Source: Paenibacillus rigui (GTDB lineage Bacteria; Bacillota; Bacilli; Paenibacillales; NBRC-103111). From it: a stretch of DNA of 64,000 nucleotides. Under the pieces are notes generated by a model. That model ran no database searches and was not told the DNA's origin. It saw only the letters and a list, made by a program, of their open reading frames with translations. Within the stretch, counting starts at the first letter, position 1; every line of letters starts with the position of its first letter. The stretch spans positions 434,001 through 498,000 of the forward strand of contig NZ_NMQW01000017.1 of assembly GCF_002234615.1 (NCBI RefSeq). The letters are read 5' to 3'. Below, in pieces: positions 26,710 to 36,331 of this stretch. Position numbers and translations under genes: made by a program.

Positions 26710-27870
26710 CTACTTCTCCAATGTCAGTTCCGGCAGGTCGATCCACCTGCGCTCTCGCCACGACTGCAAGCCCAGCTCGGCGAGCTGCGTACCTTTGGCT
26801 CCCTCCAGCAGATCCCAAGGGAACGGCGTATCCTCGGTGGCCACATGCTTCAAGAATTGCTCCCATTGGATTTTGAAGCCATTATCGAATAGCTGATTAT
26901 CCGGCACGTGCTCCCACTGCTCCCGGAACCGGAACGGGTTCGGAATATCCGGGTTCCATACCGGCTTCGGCGTATTGACCCGATGCTGGGATTTGCAATC
27001 GCGCAGTCCGGCAACCGCACTGCCCTCCGTCCCATCCACCTGAATCGTCAGCAGATCGTCCCGGTCCACCCTGACGGTCCAGGATGAATTGACCTGTGCC
27101 ACGATGCCGCCCTCCAGCTCGAACGTTGCATAAGCCGCATCATCGGCCGTGCAGTTGTATGGCTTGCCGTTCTCGTCAATCCGTTCCGGCACATGCGTTA
27201 CTCCCAGACACGATACGGAACGTACCGGGGCGAAAATGTTATCCAGCACGTACCGCCAATGTGCGAACATATCGACGATGATGCCGCCTCCGTCCTCCTT
27301 GCGGTAGTTCCAGGAAGGACGTTGTCCCGGCTGCCAATCGCCTTCGAATACCCAATAGCCGAATTCCATCCGGATGGACAGGATACGGCCGAAGAAGCCC
27401 GAATCGACCAGCCGTTTCAATTTGATCAAGCCCGGAAGAAACAATTTATCCTGGACCACACCGTTTTTCACACCGGCCTTCTTCGCCAAATTCGCAAGCT
27501 CCAGCGCTTCCTCCATGCTTTCCGCCGTCGGCTTTTCGCAATAAATATGCTTGCCTGCGGCGATAGCTTTCCTAACCCCTTGCGCTCGCTGCACCGTCGT
27601 TTGCGAATCAAAATATATCGTGTTGTACGGATCGGCCAGACAGCCATCCAAATCCGTACTCCAGCGCTCCAGCCCGTGAGCCGCCGCCAGTGCCTTCACC
27701 TTATGCTCCTGCCGTCCGACAAGGATCGGATCGGGCATAATCACATCCCCATTCGGCAGCTTAACGCCTCCCTGCTGGCGAATCGCCAGAATCGAGCGGA
27801 TCAAATGCTGGTTCGTTCCCATCCGCCCCGTAACGCCGTTCATAATAATCCCCAGTGGAATAAGTGCCAT
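26710..27870 (-). CDS. Gfo/Idh/MocA family oxidoreductase
   Basis: The product is 386 residues. The Rossmann start PLGIIMNGVTGRMGTNQHLI is followed by an insertion (KLPNGDVIMPDPILVGRQEH) not seen in most members. Next come the signature HIYCEKPTAESMEEA with the catalytic Lys, and GGGIIVDMFAHWRYVLDNIF with the Asp and His of the active site. The ATG at 27870 has GGGAGG ten bases upstream; the ATG 14 codons earlier has none. It is the first gene of the oxidoreductase - DUF993 - TIM-barrel operon and should start the pathway by oxidising a hydroxyl of the imported compound. Confidence 0.92.
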   Translation of the reverse strand: MALIPLGIIMNGVTGRMGTNQHLIRSILAIRQQGGVKLPNGDVIMPDPILVGRQEHKVKALAAAHGLERWSTDLDGCLADPYNTIYFDSQTTVQRAQGVRKAIAAGKHIYCEKPTAESMEEALELANLAKKAGVKNGVVQDKLFLPGLIKLKRLVDSGFFGRILSIRMEFGYWVFEGDWQPGQRPSWNYRKEDGGGIIVDMFAHWRYVLDNIFAPVRSVSCLGVTHVPERIDENGKPYNCTADDAAYATFELEGGIVAQVNSSWTVRVDRDDLLTIQVDGTEGSAVAGLRDCKSQHRVNTPKPVWNPDIPNPFRFREQWEHVPDNQLFDNGFKIQWEQFLKHVATEDTPFPWDLLEGAKGTQLAELGLQSWRERRWIDLPELTLEK

Positions 27871-27981
27871 ATTTGTTGGACCTCCCAAGTAAAATGAGTG
27901 TTCATGCTTCATTGCTTAGTAGTCATTGTAAGCTCTGACGTCCAACCCGTCTTATGAATATCAGAAATGGCTTCTTACATT

Positions 27982-27995
27982 TGGAAACGGTTACG
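27982..27995. promoter_or_regulatory. cre-like site upstream of the catabolic operon
   Basis: TGGAAACGGTTACG matches the CcpA consensus TGNAANCGNWNNCA at all fixed positions but the last. It is 112 bases before the start of the first catabolic gene. Catabolite control is expected for such an operon, but the match is short. Confidence 0.4.
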
Positions 27996-28007
27996 GTTTG
28001 TCCGCTC

Positions 28008-28994
28008 TTATTTCTCGACGAACGGGAACAGCAGCTTTTGATTCTCATTCGTGTACATGTCCTGCTTGGTGATGACCTCCGAACCGGTATCGATCCGGCG
28101 CACCTCTTTTCCTTTACGCGTCTGTATTGCCGTTTGAACGGCCAAATACCCCATTGTAAAAGGCTTTTGCACGACCGTTGCCTGCATCGTGCCGTCCTCC
28201 AGAAAGGCAACCTCGTCCATCGAGCTGTCGAACCCGATCAGCTTAATTTGATGCGACATCCCCAAGTCTTTGATCGCTCTGCCCGCTCCGACTGCCGACG
28301 GCTCGTTCAAGCCGATAATCCCGTCCAGTCCCGGCTGCTCCTTCAGCAAGCGGATCGTCAGCTCGTAAGCCTTCTCCTCCGAAGCTCCGCTGTAAAAGGT
28401 GTCCACGACGTGCAGCATGTCCCGCCCGTTCGTCTTCAGGCTGTCGCGTACGCCCTGCTCCCGCTCCATCGCCGTGGCAGAGCCTTCAACAAAATTGATG
28501 ATCGCGACGTTCCCGCCATCAGGAACCCACTTCCGCAGCGCCTGACCCGCTTTTTGGCCGGCCGTATAATTGTCGGTGGCAATGAAGCTTGCCGCAGTAT
28601 CGCCGTTTAATGCCGAGTCGACCGTAATAAGCAAAATACCGGCCTGAACGGCTTTTTGCGCTGCGGGAACGAGCCGGTTGTAGTCGGTTGCCGCCAAAAT
28701 GATCGCCTTCGGCTTTTGAAGGATTGCTTCTTCCAGTACCCGGATTTGACCGTCAATGTCCGATTCCTTTTCCGTACCTATGACGGTAACCTGCGCATTA
28801 AACTCTTTCGCTGCAGCCAGCACTCCCTGATTCATCACCTGCCAAAATTCGACACGCTGATCAATCGTTTTGGGAATATAGACGATCCGGTTATTGGGCG
28901 TTTCCAGCTGGCCGGACACCATACTCGGTCCGATATACAACGCATAGGACAATAGTGCTGCAAGAACAATGAAACCAGCCAATCGCTTAACCAT
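28008..28994 (-). CDS. Membrane-anchored periplasmic-binding-like protein, sensor component
   Basis: The product is 328 residues with a type I periplasmic-binding fold (RbsB/XylF group): RIVYIPKTIDQRVEFWQVM, PKAIILAATDYNRLVPAAQ, ILLITVDSALNG, ASFIATDNYTAGQKAGQAL, LDGIIGLNEPSAVGAG, KLIGFDSSMDEV. The N-terminal helix (LAGFIVLAALLSYALYIGP) has no lipobox Cys and no clear cleavage site, so it should stay as a membrane anchor. The importer's own binding protein (32530-33582) is a lipoprotein. It directly follows the histidine kinase gene with TGGAGGTGA as ribosome site. This matches the three-part sugar sensors (binding protein, LytS/YesM-type kinase, YesN-type regulator) known from clostridia and Geobacillus. 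Confidence 0.88.
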   Translation of the reverse strand: MVKRLAGFIVLAALLSYALYIGPSMVSGQLETPNNRIVYIPKTIDQRVEFWQVMNQGVLAAAKEFNAQVTVIGTEKESDIDGQIRVLEEAILQKPKAIILAATDYNRLVPAAQKAVQAGILLITVDSALNGDTAASFIATDNYTAGQKAGQALRKWVPDGGNVAIINFVEGSATAMEREQGVRDSLKTNGRDMLHVVDTFYSGASEEKAYELTIRLLKEQPGLDGIIGLNEPSAVGAGRAIKDLGMSHQIKLIGFDSSMDEVAFLEDGTMQATVVQKPFTMGYLAVQTAIQTRKGKEVRRIDTGSEVITKQDMYTNENQKLLFPFVEK

Positions 28995-30785
28995 TCATTC
29001 ACCTCCAGGCGGCAGCGCCGGAATGACGAGTACTGCCGTCGTCCCTTCCTCCGGCTCGCTCTCGAACGATAAGCCGTATGCGGGACCAAAATAAAGCTGA
29101 ATACGATGATTCACATTATGAAGCCCGAAGCCTTTTCCATTCTCCATCGCTCTGCCTTTCAATAACAAGGCATCTGCCTTTTCCTGCTCCATCCCGATGC
29201 CGTTGTCGATAACCCGAAGCTCAATGGTGCCGCCCTCCCGGTACGATCCGGTAATGCGGATATGGCCGGTTTCGCTGCTGTTTTTGATTCCATGGTAAAT
29301 CGCATTTTCCACCAAAGGCTGCAGCACAATTTTTAAAATCTTAAAATCCTGAATCTCCGGGTCCACCTCGATGGAATAAGTAAATTTGTTACGGTAACGG
29401 ATATGCTGAATGGTCAAGTAATTCCGGATATGCTCCAGCTCCACGCCGATCGGCACAAGCTCCTCCCCTTTGCTGATGCTGGCGCGAAACAGCTTGGACA
29501 AGGCCGAGGTCATCCGCACAACGTCCTCCATTTTTCCAGTTTCCGCCATCCAGATAATGGAGTCCAGCGTATTGTACAAGAAATGCGGCTGAATCTGCGC
29601 CTGAAGCGCCTTCAGCTCACTGATCCGTTTCATTTCCTGCTCTTCGACGATCTGATGCATCAATTCCTTGATTTTGCTGATCATTAGGTTGAACGTGCGG
29701 GCCAGCTTGCCCATTTCGTTCACACTCTCAATATCGACGCGAATGTCGAAATTGCCCTTTTCCACCTGCTTCATCCGGGCGTCCAGATGCTTGATCGGCT
29801 TCGTTAAGGTATAGGAAAGCATGACGGAAATGGCCAGCGCAGTAATTAAGCACAGAAAACCCCACAGCGCCGAAGAAAGCTGCATCTCTTTTTTATTCCC
29901 GACCAATTCCTCCGGGTAAATCACACCGACGGTTTTCCAGCCGTACGAGTTCGTGCGAAGGGTGTACATCTTTTCCCCGCTGCCGGAGCCTGCCGCAATG
30001 GGACCGTCCGGAGAAGCCAATAGGGTCTGAATATCCTCCGACTTTAAGCCCGTGTATACGATTTGCTGCTGCGGATGATAGATCATATCGCCGGAGGGGT
30101 CGAGAATGAACACGTAGCCTCTTTGGCCCAAATGAATTTGCCTGCACAAGTCGTTGATCAGGTTGTAGTTCAGATCGACAAGCAGCACCCCTTTTCCTTT
30201 ATCGGACAAAGAATTATCGCCACCCAGCTGGCGGCTGATGGAAACTACCCACCGATACTCGTTCTGAAAAATATGCTGCACATGCGATGAAGAGATCACG
30301 ACGCGCCCCTTCGCAGATACCGCTTTGGTATACCAGTCTTGATCTGCAAGCTCTTCCTGTCCCTTATAGCGGGCATAATCCCGGTCCGACACCACGGTGC
30401 CGTTCGATCCCACAAGCACGATCGAGGCGATGTCGCTGCGGGATTTCACGATGGAGCGGAAGAAAGGACTCAGCTGCTTCGCTAACGACCTCGCTTCCTC
30501 ACTATCCGGATCGGGCAGCGATAAGTACCGCTCCAAATCGCCGTTGCTCATTGCGAGGGTAGAGATGCTTTCCATATTGCCGATATAGGTTTGAATGTTC
30601 GTATTCAATTGGGTAATCAGCTCGGAGGTATATACCAGCGAGTTGTCGGTCACCGCATCGGCGGACAAACGGTACGAATTGTAGCTTAGAATGGCGGTCG
30701 TACATAGAATGAGGCAGGAAAAAGCGAGCGCAATGCCCGTATGAATGCTTTTGAACCGAAGCGCAAAAGGACCTCTATGCCTCAT
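28995..30785 (-). CDS. Sensor histidine kinase (YesM type)
   Basis: The product is 596 residues. Transmembrane helix 1 is at about 15-35, followed by a large outer sensor region of Cache type (about 36-300, including ARYKGQEELADQDWYTKAV). Helix 2 is near LWGFLCLITALAISVMLSYT. A HAMP linker (LTKPIKHLDARMKQV) and the His kinase motif QIQPHFLYNTLDSIIWM follow, then a HATPase with QPLVENAIYHGIKN and VIDNGIGM. The start overlaps the regulator gene by 11 bases, and the sensor-protein gene begins at the next base after its stop, so all three are made together. Confidence 0.94.
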   Translation of the reverse strand: MRHRGPFALRFKSIHTGIALAFSCLILCTTAILSYNSYRLSADAVTDNSLVYTSELITQLNTNIQTYIGNMESISTLAMSNGDLERYLSLPDPDSEEARSLAKQLSPFFRSIVKSRSDIASIVLVGSNGTVVSDRDYARYKGQEELADQDWYTKAVSAKGRVVISSSHVQHIFQNEYRWVVSISRQLGGDNSLSDKGKGVLLVDLNYNLINDLCRQIHLGQRGYVFILDPSGDMIYHPQQQIVYTGLKSEDIQTLLASPDGPIAAGSGSGEKMYTLRTNSYGWKTVGVIYPEELVGNKKEMQLSSALWGFLCLITALAISVMLSYTLTKPIKHLDARMKQVEKGNFDIRVDIESVNEMGKLARTFNLMISKIKELMHQIVEEQEMKRISELKALQAQIQPHFLYNTLDSIIWMAETGKMEDVVRMTSALSKLFRASISKGEELVPIGVELEHIRNYLTIQHIRYRNKFTYSIEVDPEIQDFKILKIVLQPLVENAIYHGIKNSSETGHIRITGSYREGGTIELRVIDNGIGMEQEKADALLLKGRAMENGKGFGLHNVNHRIQLYFGPAYGLSFESEPEEGTTAVLVIPALPPGGE

Positions 30786-32403
30786 GGCCGCCGCTTCCCT
30801 CCCTCGCTGTCATGCGGTACTCCTTCGGTGTCATCCCGGTATGCCGCTTGAAGATAATGCTGAAATATTGCGGGTCGCCGTAGCCTACTCTGGCTGCAAC
30901 GTCATAGGTCTTATACTGCGTGACGGCCAGCAGCTCCTTCGCTTTGCCCATCCGGTAGCGGGTGACATACTCGATAAAGGTGACGCCCGTATGCTGCTTG
31001 AACATGGCGCTGAAATAACTGATGCTCATATAAATGTGCTGGCAAACCTGCGGGAGGGACAGCTGCTCGTCAGGGTAATTCTCATGTATAAAAGCGATCG
31101 CCTTGCGGATTTGCGACTCTGCAACGTGCTCGCGCTTCTCCGAAAACGACACGAGCATGCAGTGACAGGTCGTCTCCAGCCAGCGCTTCACTTCATCCAG
31201 CGTTTTCATGCCGGAAAGCCGGGATACCGGGTGGGGTCCCAGCAGCTCCGCGCTGTCGAAGCCCATTTCCTGCACCAGATTCCCCAGTGATACAAGCAGC
31301 CGGTGAAACCAGCCCAGACATTGCTCAACCGAACAGGAGGATCCCTTCAGCTCCTCCATCCATCCCTCCAATACGTGAGTGACCTGCCGGCTTTTACCGG
31401 ACTTCACAGCGGAAAGCACCTGCTTCTCCCACTCTAAATACCCCGCGTGGTCCATCACCTTGCCGAATTCCATATCGTTGATCGAAATAATCTGATTACG
31501 TCCGAGCAGAAACCGGTAATCCAGTGCAGAAAGCGCTTTCTGAAATGAGGTTGAAATTTGCTCCAATGACGAGGTCAAGGTGCCTATGCCCAGCGTAACC
31601 GACAAATTCAAATATTTGGCTGTACTGTATTTGGCCTGCTCCGCAAGCAGCTGCGCACGGGTTTCGAGCGACTCCGGCTCTCCCGAGAACACAATTGCGA
31701 ACTTATCGTCGCGGGTTCGGAACACAAGCCCTTGGTGATCCTGCTCGAAAATTTCCTGAATAATATTGAAAGCTGCAAACCGGAGCAGCTCCGCGTCCGT
31801 CCCTTCGGTCAGCTCTATGCCCTCCCGCGTAAAATCATCAACCTCAGCAACCAGAGCAAGGTAATGACTGCCTGACAGCCTCAGCTGAAAAAACTGAAAC
31901 TTTCTTTCCCTTTCCTCCGGTTTCATGCTTGAGGTCACCAGCCTTTCCAGAAAACGCTCCCGCAGCAGCGGAAGGCTCTGATTCAGCTGATGCCTCAGAA
32001 GGGTCAAGTCCTCCTTTTGCCTGCGTTTCTCGTCAAGCTCCAGCTTCATTCGGTGAAGAAAGCCGTTGAACTCCTCGCTGTTGATTGGCTTCAGCAAATA
32101 ATCATGCACCTTGAGTCGGATCGCTTGCTTTGCATACTCGAACTGCTCATAGCCGGTTACGATGACTACCAGCACATCCGGATAGCGCTCTGCGATATGT
32201 CCCGCCAGCTCCAACCCGTCCATAAACGGCATGCAAATATCGGTAATGACGGCATCTGGGGCCAATGTCTCCATCGCATCAAGCGCATCGCGGCCGTTAT
32301 CGAAATCGCCGATCAGGTCGAAGCCGCAAGCATGCCAATCGGTCTTTCGCTTGATGCCTTCCCTTACTTCATCCTCATCGTCGATCAGTATCATTTTGTA
32401 CAT
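30775..32403 (-). CDS. Response regulator with AraC-type DNA-binding domain (YesN type)
   Basis: The product is 542 residues. The receiver domain covers residues 1-120 with acidic pocket LIDDEDEV, phospho-acceptor Asp55 (VITDICMPFMDG), Thr in IVTGYEQ and Lys in LLKPINSEE. A long middle region carries a degenerate GGDEF-like fold (RDDKFAIVFSG, LSVTLGIGTL), common in YesN proteins. The AraC domain lies at the end (LSLPQVCQHIYMSISYFSAM; YDVAARVGYGDPQYFSIIFK). It is the first gene of the sensor operon, with AAGGGGTAACGTCC before the ATG, and very likely activates the importer and catabolic operons that flank it. Confidence 0.94.
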   Translation of the reverse strand: MYKMILIDDEDEVREGIKRKTDWHACGFDLIGDFDNGRDALDAMETLAPDAVITDICMPFMDGLELAGHIAERYPDVLVVIVTGYEQFEYAKQAIRLKVHDYLLKPINSEEFNGFLHRMKLELDEKRRQKEDLTLLRHQLNQSLPLLRERFLERLVTSSMKPEERERKFQFFQLRLSGSHYLALVAEVDDFTREGIELTEGTDAELLRFAAFNIIQEIFEQDHQGLVFRTRDDKFAIVFSGEPESLETRAQLLAEQAKYSTAKYLNLSVTLGIGTLTSSLEQISTSFQKALSALDYRFLLGRNQIISINDMEFGKVMDHAGYLEWEKQVLSAVKSGKSRQVTHVLEGWMEELKGSSCSVEQCLGWFHRLLVSLGNLVQEMGFDSAELLGPHPVSRLSGMKTLDEVKRWLETTCHCMLVSFSEKREHVAESQIRKAIAFIHENYPDEQLSLPQVCQHIYMSISYFSAMFKQHTGVTFIEYVTRYRMGKAKELLAVTQYKTYDVAARVGYGDPQYFSIIFKRHTGMTPKEYRMTAREGSGGHEA

Positions 32404-32463
32404 GGACGTTACCCCTTGAAAAATATTCGTATGAATACTGTCATTATACTGATTCTATGCAAA

Positions 32464-32496
32464 AAGAGCACGCAGACAAATCCGTCTGCGGCTCTT
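32464..32496 (-). terminator. Terminator of the ribose-type importer operon
   Basis: On the minus strand AAGAGC-CGCAGAC pairs with GTCTGCG-T-GCTCTT around GGATTT, and a T run follows. It closes the importer operon 34 bases after the binding-protein stop and separates it from the sensor operon. Confidence 0.88.
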
Positions 32497-32529
32497 CCCG
32501 ATAACTCGCTTCCCGGTACTCGTACCGAA

Positions 32530-33582
32530 TTAATTGTAAAGCAGCGGCTTGATCTCAGCCGAGTCGATGTTCGTCTTGTCATACCAATGGAACCCGGTGT
32601 CGATGGACTTTTTCACCGTCTCCCCTTTAATAGCCTGCACCGCCGCTTTGACGGACCAGTAGCCGATCCCGATCGGATCCTGCGTAATGGCGCCTGCCAT
32701 CTTGCCGCTCTTGATCGCGTCGATCTGCTGCTTCCCGGAGTCATAACCGATGACGATAATTTTACCGTCCTTCTTCATCTCGCCGACAGCATTCAGCACG
32801 CCGATCGCCGAGCCCTCATTGGCACCGAAAAAGCCCTTCACATTCGGATGCGCCTGGATGATCGCTTTAGCCAAATCGGTTGATTTCAGCTGATCCCCGC
32901 CGCCGTATTGAATATCTACGATTTTGATTTTCGGATACTTTTCCTTGATCCGGTTCACGAAGCCATCGCGCCGGTCAATCCCGGTACGGCTTGTTTGGTC
33001 ATGCACGACCAGGGCAATTTCCCCTTCGCTGTTAATCAGCTCAGCCATCTTGTCTGCCGCCAGCGCTGCTGCAGCTACGTTGTCCGTGGCCGCCGTCGTA
33101 ATAGGAATATCGCTGTCGACGCCAGAGTCAAAGCCGACGACAGGAATGTTGGCCGCCTTCGCCTTTTGCAGCAGCGGAATCGATGCCTTGCTGTCCAATG
33201 CGGCAAAGGCAATTGCCTTCGGATTTTTGCCGAGCGCTGCCTGCAGCATCTCGATTTGTTTATCCACCTGCGATTCCGTTTCCGGTCCTTCAAAGGTGAT
33301 CTCTACCTGAAATTCCTTGGCTGCCTTTTCGGCCCCCTGCTTCACCGCCTGCCAAAATTGATGCTGGAAGCCCTTGGAAATGACGGGGATGTAAATTTTG
33401 TCCGTCTTCTTCGGGTCTGCCGCCGGTGCAGGTGCCGTGGCGGCCGGTTTATCAGCCGGGGCAGGCGTCTTGGCGGTCTGCTGCGCCGTATTGCCTCCAC
33501 CGCAGGCTCCCAGTACGGTTGCCGCTAATAACATGATGGCAGGAACAGCCATCCACCTTTTTGTACCGATCCGTAAGCTCAT
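32530..33582 (-). CDS. Sugar ABC transporter substrate-binding lipoprotein (RbsB family)
   Basis: The product is 350 residues. The signal peptide ends in the lipobox LGACGGG, followed by a linker rich in A, P and K. The type I binding fold is seen in KIYIPVISKGFQHQFWQAV, PKAIAFAALDSKASIPLLQ, IPVVGFDSGVDSDI, VKGFFGANEGSAIGVLNAV and KIIVIGYDSGKQQI. The aromatic and acidic positions (FQHQFWQ, FDSG, NEG) suit a sugar or polyol ligand. The ATG at 33582 has GGGGAG seven bases upstream. It is the last gene of the importer operon. It resembles the sensor protein at 28008-28994 over its length, which suggests the two share a ligand. Confidence 0.93.
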   Translation of the reverse strand: MSLRIGTKRWMAVPAIMLLAATVLGACGGGNTAQQTAKTPAPADKPAATAPAPAADPKKTDKIYIPVISKGFQHQFWQAVKQGAEKAAKEFQVEITFEGPETESQVDKQIEMLQAALGKNPKAIAFAALDSKASIPLLQKAKAANIPVVGFDSGVDSDIPITTAATDNVAAAALAADKMAELINSEGEIALVVHDQTSRTGIDRRDGFVNRIKEKYPKIKIVDIQYGGGDQLKSTDLAKAIIQAHPNVKGFFGANEGSAIGVLNAVGEMKKDGKIIVIGYDSGKQQIDAIKSGKMAGAITQDPIGIGYWSVKAAVQAIKGETVKKSIDTGFHWYDKTNIDSAEIKPLLYN

Positions 33583-33684
33583 GTCCAATCTCCCCTTCAT
33601 CTTCCTGATTTGTGTTGTATGCAACTCCATATGGAGCTTATACCGGTCCTGATCCGCTTCTACTGCTGCGTCGTCGGATGCATG

Positions 33685-34692
33685 CTACGACTTGCGCCGG
33701 CGGCGCAAAATGTCCGTATATACGGCCAAAATGACAACCAAACCGACAATAACGGTCTGCCATTCCTGCGGTACCGAAAGAATACGGAGCCCGTTGGTCA
33801 GCACGCTCATGATCAATGCCCCGATGACAGTACCCAGAATGGAGCCCTGCCCGCCGCTTAACGAGGTGCCCCCGATAACTACGGCTGCAATCGCTTCCAA
33901 TTCATAGCCTTGGCCTAGAGCCGGCTGTGCGGAATTTAAGCGCGAGGCCATCAATATGCCCGCAATCCCGCTGAAAATACCCGTTAAGGTGTAAATCGTA
34001 ATTTTCCAATAGTTCACGTTAACGCCGGATAACCTCGTCGCTTCCTCGTTGCTGCCCAGCGCAAAATTGTATCTGCCGATAATCGTTTTCGATAAAATAA
34101 TGCTTGCCACAATGGCCAATCCGAAGAAAATAAGGACGGCATTCGGAATTTCCAGGCCGGGAATGATAGCATTTAACACGGAGCCCATCGAAATTTGGGA
34201 AAAAACAGGCGTATCGTTAAAATAAATCGGCTTCGTTCCCGAAATAACCAGCGACAGCCCCTTCGTAATCATCATCATAGCCAGCGTTGCAATAAACGGC
34301 GGAATGTTCATTCTTGCTACCGCCAAGCCGCTGATCAGACCGCAGAGGGCACCCGTCGCAATCCCGCCTACAATCCCTAATGGCATCGGCAAATGCCAGG
34401 TCGTGATCATAACTCCCGTCATCACGGAGGCGAACGTCATAACCGTACCGACCGCCAAGTCGATACCTCCTGTGATAATGACGAATGTGGAACCGAGGGC
34501 CAGCACCCCGGTCACCGCCGTTGCCAATATGATAGCGACAATATTATCGAATTGAAAAAAATTGCTTGAAGATAGCGAGAACACAATAATCAATAAGATC
34601 AGGCTTGCAAATGCCAGCAGCTTTTGCGTTGCGCCGGATTGGTTCGCCCGGTTGGAAACAGCGGACTGCGGCTTCAATATGGTCATTTTCAT
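33685..34692 (-). CDS. Sugar ABC transporter permease (RbsC family)
   Basis: The product is 335 residues with about ten hydrophobic helices. Family segments include GSTFVIITGGIDLAVGTVM, SGLAVARMNIPPFIATLAMM and ELEAIAAVVIGGTSLSGGQG followed by SILGTVIGALIM. The last is the conserved region that touches the ATPase. It ends with basic residues (DILRRRRKS). The ATG at 34692 follows AGGGGGA. It sits 16 bases after the ATPase gene and 102 bases before the binding-protein gene. Confidence 0.94.
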   Translation of the reverse strand: MKMTILKPQSAVSNRANQSGATQKLLAFASLILLIIVFSLSSSNFFQFDNIVAIILATAVTGVLALGSTFVIITGGIDLAVGTVMTFASVMTGVMITTWHLPMPLGIVGGIATGALCGLISGLAVARMNIPPFIATLAMMMITKGLSLVISGTKPIYFNDTPVFSQISMGSVLNAIIPGLEIPNAVLIFFGLAIVASIILSKTIIGRYNFALGSNEEATRLSGVNVNYWKITIYTLTGIFSGIAGILMASRLNSAQPALGQGYELEAIAAVVIGGTSLSGGQGSILGTVIGALIMSVLTNGLRILSVPQEWQTVIVGLVVILAVYTDILRRRRKS

Positions 34693-34708
34693 CGTTATGC
34701 TCTTCCCC

Positions 34709-36217
34709 CTAATTACGCATAGTTGCGTACCTCATGATAGCTTCCTGTGTCGCTTCCCCCCTGCTCAGCTCACCGGTGATGCGACCCTCGCACATAACGA
34801 GAATCCGATGGCTCATCCGAATAATCTCGGGCAGCTCCGAGGAGATCATAAGGATCGACTTTCCCTGCTCCGCCAGTTCGTCCAGCAGCTTGTAAATTTC
34901 GCTCTTGGCCCCGACGTCGATCCCGCGCGTCGGCTCGTCAAAGATGAGAATGTCGCAGTCTCTCTCGAGCCATTTGCTGATTACGACCTTTTGCTGATTG
35001 CCCCCGGACAAATATTTGACCTGCTGATCGATGCTTGGCGTCTTAATTTTCATCGTATCCACATACCCTGCGGCCGCCTGAGCTATCGCTTCGTCGTGCA
35101 TCCCGCCCCATGCACTTCTAAAGCGCCGGTAGGATGCAACGGCAATGTTCGTCTTCACATCCATATCGACCATCAAGCCGAACCGCTTCCGGTCCTCGGA
35201 CAAATAACCGATCCCTTGGGCAACCGCATCGTGGGGCTGCTGGATGCGAACCTTGTTCCCATGAATCAGGATCTCCCCGGAATCGATCGGATCCGCACCG
35301 AAAATCGCCCGGGCCACCTCCGTTCGCCCCGCTCCCATCAACCCGGCGAAGCCCAAAATCTCGCCTTTATTCAGATGGAAGCTGATCTCCTTCAGCTCGC
35401 TGCCCCGGTTCAAATTACGAACCTCCAGCACCTTCTCGCGCTGTCCCGAGGCAACCTCGGGCTTGTTCCCCGTATACACGGGCCTGCCGACCATTTTGGC
35501 AATGATCTCCTCGATCGTTACGTTGTCCGTAGCTACCGTGTCGATGTAGCACCCGTCCCGCATGATCGTAATCCGGTCGCTGATCCGCTTCAGCTCCTCC
35601 ATCCGGTGCGAGATATACACAATACCGACTCCGCTGCTCCGCAGCTGCTCGATCATCCGGAACAGATCTTCGATTTCCGAATCCGTTAAAGCCGCGGTCG
35701 GTTCATCCATAATGAGCACTTGAGCATCGAACGAGAGCGCCTTCGCAATTTCAACCATTTGCTGCTTGGCGACCGTCAGCTCCGACACCCGCGTTCCCGG
35801 ATCCAGATTCAAATTCATGCGCTGAAGCAAGCGGCTGACCTTCTCGTGAAGCTCGCGATCATTTAGAAAAAGCTTAACCGCCCTCCGGGGCTCCCTTCCG
35901 ATGTAGATGTTTTGGGCAACTGTCAGGTGGGGCATCAGATTCAGCTCCTGGTGGATAATGCTGATCCCCAAATCCTGAGCGGCCTTCGTATTCGGGATCG
36001 TTATTTCCTTGCCCTGGTAGACGATGTGCCCCGAATCCTTCGGATACACGCCTGTAAGCACTTTCATTAGTGTCGATTTGCCGGCGCCGTTCTCCCCGAC
36101 CAGCGCATGCACCTCTCCTGCCCGCAGCTCGAATCGGCACTGCTTCAATGCCTGAACTCCCGGGAAGGCTTTATCAATGTTCTCCATCAGCACAAGTGTT
36201 TCGTTCAAAAGCGACAC
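34709..36217 (-). CDS. Sugar ABC transporter ATP-binding protein (RbsA/MglA family)
   Basis: The product is about 502 residues with two fused nucleotide-binding domains. The first has Walker [10 protein letters not shown], signature [15 protein letters not shown] and Walker [12 protein letters not shown]. The second has the degenerate Walker [17 protein letters not shown], signature [16 protein letters not shown] and Walker [13 protein letters not shown]. This is the normal RbsA pattern. The start is uncertain: GTG at 36217 gives the full length, a TTG at 36208 has GGGGTG just upstream, and the ATG at 36187 lacks a ribosome site. It is the first gene of the importer operon and is divergent from the nitroreductase gene. 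Confidence 0.93.
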   Translation of the reverse strand: MSLLNETLVLMENIDKAFPGVQALKQCRFELRAGEVHALVGENGAGKSTLMKVLTGVYPKDSGHIVYQGKEITIPNTKAAQDLGISIIHQELNLMPHLTVAQNIYIGREPRRAVKLFLNDRELHEKVSRLLQRMNLNLDPGTRVSELTVAKQQMVEIAKALSFDAQVLIMDEPTAALTDSEIEDLFRMIEQLRSSGVGIVYISHRMEELKRISDRITIMRDGCYIDTVATDNVTIEEIIAKMVGRPVYTGNKPEVASGQREKVLEVRNLNRGSELKEISFHLNKGEILGFAGLMGAGRTEVARAIFGADPIDSGEILIHGNKVRIQQPHDAVAQGIGYLSEDRKRFGLMVDMDVKTNIAVASYRRFRSAWGGMHDEAIAQAAAGYVDTMKIKTPSIDQQVKYLSGGNQQKVVISKWLERDCDILIFDEPTRGIDVGAKSEIYKLLDELAEQGKSILMISSELPEIIRMSHRILVMCEGRITGELSRGEATQEAIMRYATMRN

Positions 36218-36265
36218 CCCGATTTCTTTTCATTGGTTGGAGTCATGGATCCTTTCTATGTGCTC

Positions 36266-36271
36266 ATTGTA
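36266..36271 (-). promoter_or_regulatory. Possible -10 element of the importer operon
   Basis: On the minus strand GGATACAATGAG gives a good -10 (TACAAT) 49 bases before the GTG start. No -35 of quality sits 16-18 bases upstream, which would fit an activator-dependent promoter driven by the AraC-type response regulator. Confidence 0.35.
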
Positions 36272-36331
36272 TCCGCTGGAGCGTTCTAAACCTATGGAGA
36301 AATATCTTTAAAAAGGTTGAAAATTTTATGA

